Shown here: positions 59,856 through 64,000 of the stretch, piece by piece | Layout: each line of letters begins with the position of its first letter | Numbering within the stretch: the first letter of the stretch is position 1 | Notes under the pieces: generated by a model | The model's database searches: none | What the model was told of the DNA's origin: nothing | The model's input: only the letters and a program-made list of their open reading frames with translations | Source of the DNA: Sclerodactyla briareus | Lineage: Eukaryota; Echinodermata; Holothuroidea; Dendrochirotida; Sclerodactylidae | Assembly (NCBI GenBank): GCA_026419785.1 | Contig: JAODTK010005634.1 | Coordinates: forward strand, 682,001-746,000 | Reading direction: 5' to 3' | Length of the DNA: 64,000 nt | Position numbers and translations under genes: made by a program

Positions 59856-62800
59856 ATCTCATACACCTACTGATACCTCTCCTATCTATTTTGCTCCACT
59901 TAAAATTTTCTTCGCTGCTTCGCTGCAATTTAAAGTTGGGTAATGAAAACTGTATGTTGTTGATTCAATGTTACAAGTACAAATGCTCGTTGTCAAGTTG
60001 TAACTTTCGGAGGGGCCCTTTCTGCCCCCCCCTCAAATAGTTATATAGTCATATTTCTTGCCTTTCATTGCCTCTCCAGTTAATATAATTAGCTCCAGGT
60101 AAAACACATACAGTAGCACTGTACTCTGATAAGCCTAAGTTAAATAATTGAGGCTACAGGAGCTACCTTGTGTTTTCTGTTCTGCTTAGGATTTTATTAC
60201 CTGATACATGGCATAATACAAACTCCCAGGTAAACATTTCTTGGAACAGTGCTTCAGCATAAATGGACTCTATTTGAGGATATTTGGACTGACGGTGTAG
60301 GCCAGGTCGGGCCAGGAACGTGAAATTAGAGGTGTTTCCCCCCTCCGTCCCCCCTCCAGCTTCAAAAGAAATGCCAGTCCTGGGTGGCACAAAATTGTTC
60401 TATGAGCAGTGCACCCACCCCGTCAGATAGTAGCATGCATAGAAGGCGACCAATGTTGGTGAACCCAGAGTATGGTAGGACCTGTAACATGCGGATCTCT
60501 ATGTGGCAACTTGCCTCAGGAAGACCAGAAAAGTAGGGGGAAGCACTAATACCACCGACAAAAACTCCTTGTCAGTCCCAACGAGTACACACCCTCCATG
60601 AAAAAATGGGGATATACGCCTCTGGGCTAAGGCATACACAACGTTTGGTCCATGGATCAAAAGTTGGCTAGAGATGATTATGTCCCTGGCCTGCCTAATG
60701 CTTCCATAGGAGTGGAACTACTGTTTTATAAATATTCTCATTTCCACTTGCCCATAGCAAGGTCATGAAGAGCACATCCAGCCTTGGATTGAAAAGCTTG
60801 CCCAACCTTGTGACATGAGTTGGCTGAAAAGTCAATTGCTATGAAAATCACTGACAGAATTCAGCAGTAATTACTAGTATTAAATCGGGAAGGTCTGGAT
60901 ATACAGTAGGCCTTTCTAGTGAGCCCCTTGTGCATGGCACTCAGCTCCCATTGTACCACTAATTACCACCCAGGTAAATAACTGGGGGACCTGTGAAATA
61001 AAGGACGGAGGCACTATGATTTGACTATATCAAAGTGATTTTAGCAGGTATGGGGCAGTCCTGCTAATACTCGTTTTTTTGGATTTGATGTTTCTCTGTG
61101 CCACTTCAATTGTTAGCATAATGCTCACTTTGCCATTGTGCTACACTTGTTATGTGTCTATCAAAATGTCTGTTGATGATGAATATGCATTCCTTACATA
61201 ATATGGTTAGAGGGTCAATCACATACACCAAAGAGTGACTACACAGGGTCAATATACGACAGATGTAAGTAACTAAACTAGACCAGGTACAGTATATATG
61301 GGGGGATTTAACATGGATGGCTTTCATCAGATGAAGCAGGATGGAGAGTATTTCAAGACAGTTTTGCTCGTGAGTAACCACTGATATATATATAGGTGTC
61401 TATAACACCCTAAGGATGGTTGACGTAGTCCTGAAAGACTAGTGTAGGACAGGTATGTCGGCCATGTCATATCAGTGGGGCCATACAGTGGATCATGCTC
61501 TCACTAATGCTGAAAATGAGGAGAAATCATGCTGCTATTAAAGATGAACCCCCGTCAACAGTGGATCATACAATCATTCTTTACATTGTGCACACCTCAA
61601 CTATACCAATTCCTGAAAAAAAATGCACCAAACTTTCTAGCTAGCTTGGTCAATCATGTTTTGTTTTGTAAAAAAAAAAACAAATTTTTTATTTCAGAGT
61701 ATACTGATGCCAGGTCAGAATTGTGGGTAAACAATTCTGGAAAAGTGACGCCTATTATTCACATTGGAACTTTACTAATGAGAAACTGTGCACTCATATA
61801 TGGCCCTACCTGCAGCAAGCAGGCGTTTGTGTTTTTTTTTTTTATGATTATGTATATATTTTTACATAGAAGAACAGGAAAATGCGGGAGCCAGCTTCTC
61901 TCAAGACACCCTTTTCCCCAGGGTGCAGGAGCCATTGCAAATTCCACCCATAAATTGTCCAATTACCGATTCCAGGAATGTAATGAAGGTAGCCAAGTTG
62001 CTAATAATTTCTTGGGCCTGAGTGAGCAGAGGGGTCATGCAGGGTTAAGCCAGAGGTAGAGGACTACAGGGAAAACACATAAGTGTTGACCCTAGGCCAA
62101 GATGCCATGCCACAATGGCAATATTATCAGGCTGCCAAATTGGGCAAAAATTGGTTCAAATTGGCAGAATGATTGGATTGAGATGTTCTTGTTTGCCTTG
62201 TGGGGTATGGTATGTGTGGTGGGTAAATGAGGGGAGGGGGCTATAGCCCTTTTGTTGGCTGTCAATGAGTAAAACGGAATACATTGGCGAGATTCTTTAC
62301 TATGTTTTTAAACTGAGAAAAAATTGCTGTCCCAGCAATGCTGTGAGAGTTTGGCAGATGTTGTGTTCAAGGCATGCTACGTGCCAAGACTTTCACCCAG
62401 TTGGTCGATGGACTACGTGATAATGAACCACAACATGCCTACAGAGAGAGAAAATTACACATCAGTAGTACATTATAAAATATTAATCTACAGCTCAATA
62501 GAGAAAATCGTCAACAAGTGACATCGATTTCTCTCCGATGAGGCTATGATGTTTTATGGAATTGTTACATGAAGCACCAATGACACTGCTTGCGGCCATA
62601 ACTCCACTTAATCCCACTATTCATGCCAGGTCGGGGTTTTTCTTCTGAGTGATGCCTCGCAGAGATTCGGGAGTCACCCGAATCCCACGCCAATACATTA
62701 ATATCGTCTCTGCTTACGTCCCTGTCCATTGACCCAATCAAGTGGCATGCATTAAAGTTCACTCCCGAAGCGGTGCTAAATAAAAATATCGGCTGCCTTG

Positions 62801-62989
62801 GAACAACTCCCTGAAGAGGCGAACACTTCTGAAAAACAGTAACACCCGGGATGAGATTGAAGATTGAAGATGGGAGGGATTTCCAGGTTTAGGCTGCCGT
62901 CTCACACGGTCAAGGAGATAAGGAGAGAGCGATATCATGACAAAGGTGACAGTTGTCCCATTAGGTAGGTGACTTGGTATTCTGTCAAT
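59856..62989. other. Mostly unassigned; one 176-codon plus frame at 61529-62059
   Basis: The frame at 61529-62059 has A-runs and T-runs inside it. Its middle follows an acceptor-like ttttttatttcag at about 61697 and reads EYTDARSELWVNNSGKVTP. I recognise no domain and cannot tell an exon from chance. No other feature stands out. Confidence 0.25.
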
Positions 62990-63250
62990 ATGTTACAGAA
63001 CATGGTCAAGGTCAGATCCATCATCCTCGGAGGTCAAAGGAGGTACAGGCTTGTTGAAATTGTGGACTTCATATATATTCACGGGGGTTTTTCTGACTTT
63101 GACCTCTGTTGCCTCAGCAATCCTCACCTATCCAAATATTAGGTACTATCATGTGATCCTCCTCATGGGAAACATGAATAACAAGTGTGGGCTTGATTCT
63201 TCTGAGCATAGCCAAGTTTCATGTTTAGGAGCACACACACATAAATCTAT
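62990..63250 (+). repeat. Diverged family B core fragment
   Basis: ctgactttgacctctgttgcctcag, then tcctcatgggaaacatgaataacaagtgtgggcttgattctt follow the family B core order (tttgacctctggtgacctcag ... tcatggggaac ... aagtatgagcttcatcc). No TIR is present. Upstream (63003-63045) there are further GGTCA sites. Confidence 0.45.
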
Positions 63251-64000
63251 GTTTGGTTTCAGGCACCAACGACAGGGTCCTAATTGTTTCACATCATTCT
63301 GCATGAATGAATTTCTCTCTTTTTGAACAGGTTAAAAAAAAAAAACCCTATAACAAGATAGAGAGGAATTCCCCCTCTGTTGGATATTAGACAGTCAGAA
63401 TATAAAACGCCCTATAAAAGCTCAAATATTTGTGGCAGCAGTATTCCACACTAAAATGTCTAGCATCAAATTCAGCAAAGACATCACATGTGAGCAGCAG
63501 GATAAGATATCCAAATTGACATTGACGCAAGCACAAAACTGAGCGGGTAGCATCATTCCGCTTGTTTATAGCTGGGTTTAAACAATATCCTCTTCATATG
63601 ATGCATGGTCACAACAAGATTCATAGAGCCTGTGGCGTCAAGTAAGAAGATGATTTGCATCAAAATAGATCAAAGAAGGGCAGAAATTATTCTGAAATCA
63701 TTTAGATACCAACTGTAGAGAATCACAAATGAAGAAGGTTTATTCATTTTACAGAAATGATAATTGTTAGTCCAACCATTAAATGCCCACCCATTGATCT
63801 CCAAAATAATTAGGTCCCAACTGTGAGAAAACCAATGGGAATGTTTATTATTATTCATTTTACAGTTATCATATTCACGCGACAGGGGTGTATGGGGCTA
63901 TCGTATAGGGCCTAAATGTATTCCCTTAATCCTGCCATATTCATAAGGGGGTGCTATTTGGAGTAACACAAATACAATCACACAGTAAGTCTAGTGGCCA
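63251..64000. other. No supported feature
   Basis: Only short frames are present; nothing recognised up to the window edge. Confidence 0.3.

Noticed and set aside
61529-62059. 176-codon frame as a confident gene
   Set aside because: It includes homopolymer runs and shows no domain; kept only as a note within a non-coding stretch.
1-64000. CRISPR arrays, bacterial operons or rRNA
   Set aside because: No regularly spaced direct repeats with unique spacers, no ribosome-binding-site-led gene strings and no rRNA motifs; the tandem repeats found are adjacent or nested units of eukaryotic type.

Overview
This is animal nuclear DNA with large introns and intergenic space, split coding sequence, abundant small transposons and long dG:dC runs. 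The one gene I can name is an invertebrate-type homologue of the histone methyltransferase ASH1L. The TGACCT-rich repeats, hAT/mariner-type MITEs and tRNA-like SINE suit a marine invertebrate, probably a deuterostome, but I cannot name a species. Many coding and repeat copies carry small indels, often at homopolymers. This suggests either a lightly polished assembly or real decay, so reading frames should be treated with care.

Layout. 1-2815 (minus) is part of a large ASH1L-like exon with a clear splice acceptor at its upstream edge and several changes of frame; the gene runs off the left end. 2816-16370 is intron or intergenic DNA with a tRNA-like SINE, a LINE 3' fragment, short tandem duplications and one well-bounded candidate exon on the minus strand (10124-10382). 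16371-18900 holds a Helitron-like leader followed by a 605-bp tandem array. 18900-29490 is mostly unassigned, with long poly-G, a homopolymer block, a 31-bp minisatellite, a hAT-like MITE (25096-26168) and a GGTCA-rich array. 29491-39400 holds two copies of a TIR element with an internal TGACCT array, plus unassigned sequence and a third family. 40500-46220 is transposon-dense, with a hAT MITE bearing a perfect 8-bp target duplication and a repeat nested inside it. 49100-51600 joins a LINE reverse-transcriptase tail to a complete Helitron-like copy. 52326-59240 holds further copies, one split by a mariner-like MITE. 59640-64000 is largely unassigned.

The main observation is a set of repeat families that look unrelated by their ends but all carry direct repeats of (A/G)GGTCA or TGACCT, mostly with 4-bp spacing, a 10-bp period. 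This is the architecture of nuclear-receptor response elements. One of these families has ends of the form A|TC...CTAG|T, a GCC-rich leader, a strong 5' hairpin and internal tandem units, which fits a non-autonomous Helitron. No rRNA, CRISPR or complete protein-coding gene was found. Apart from the ASH1L-like exon, the coding calls are tentative.
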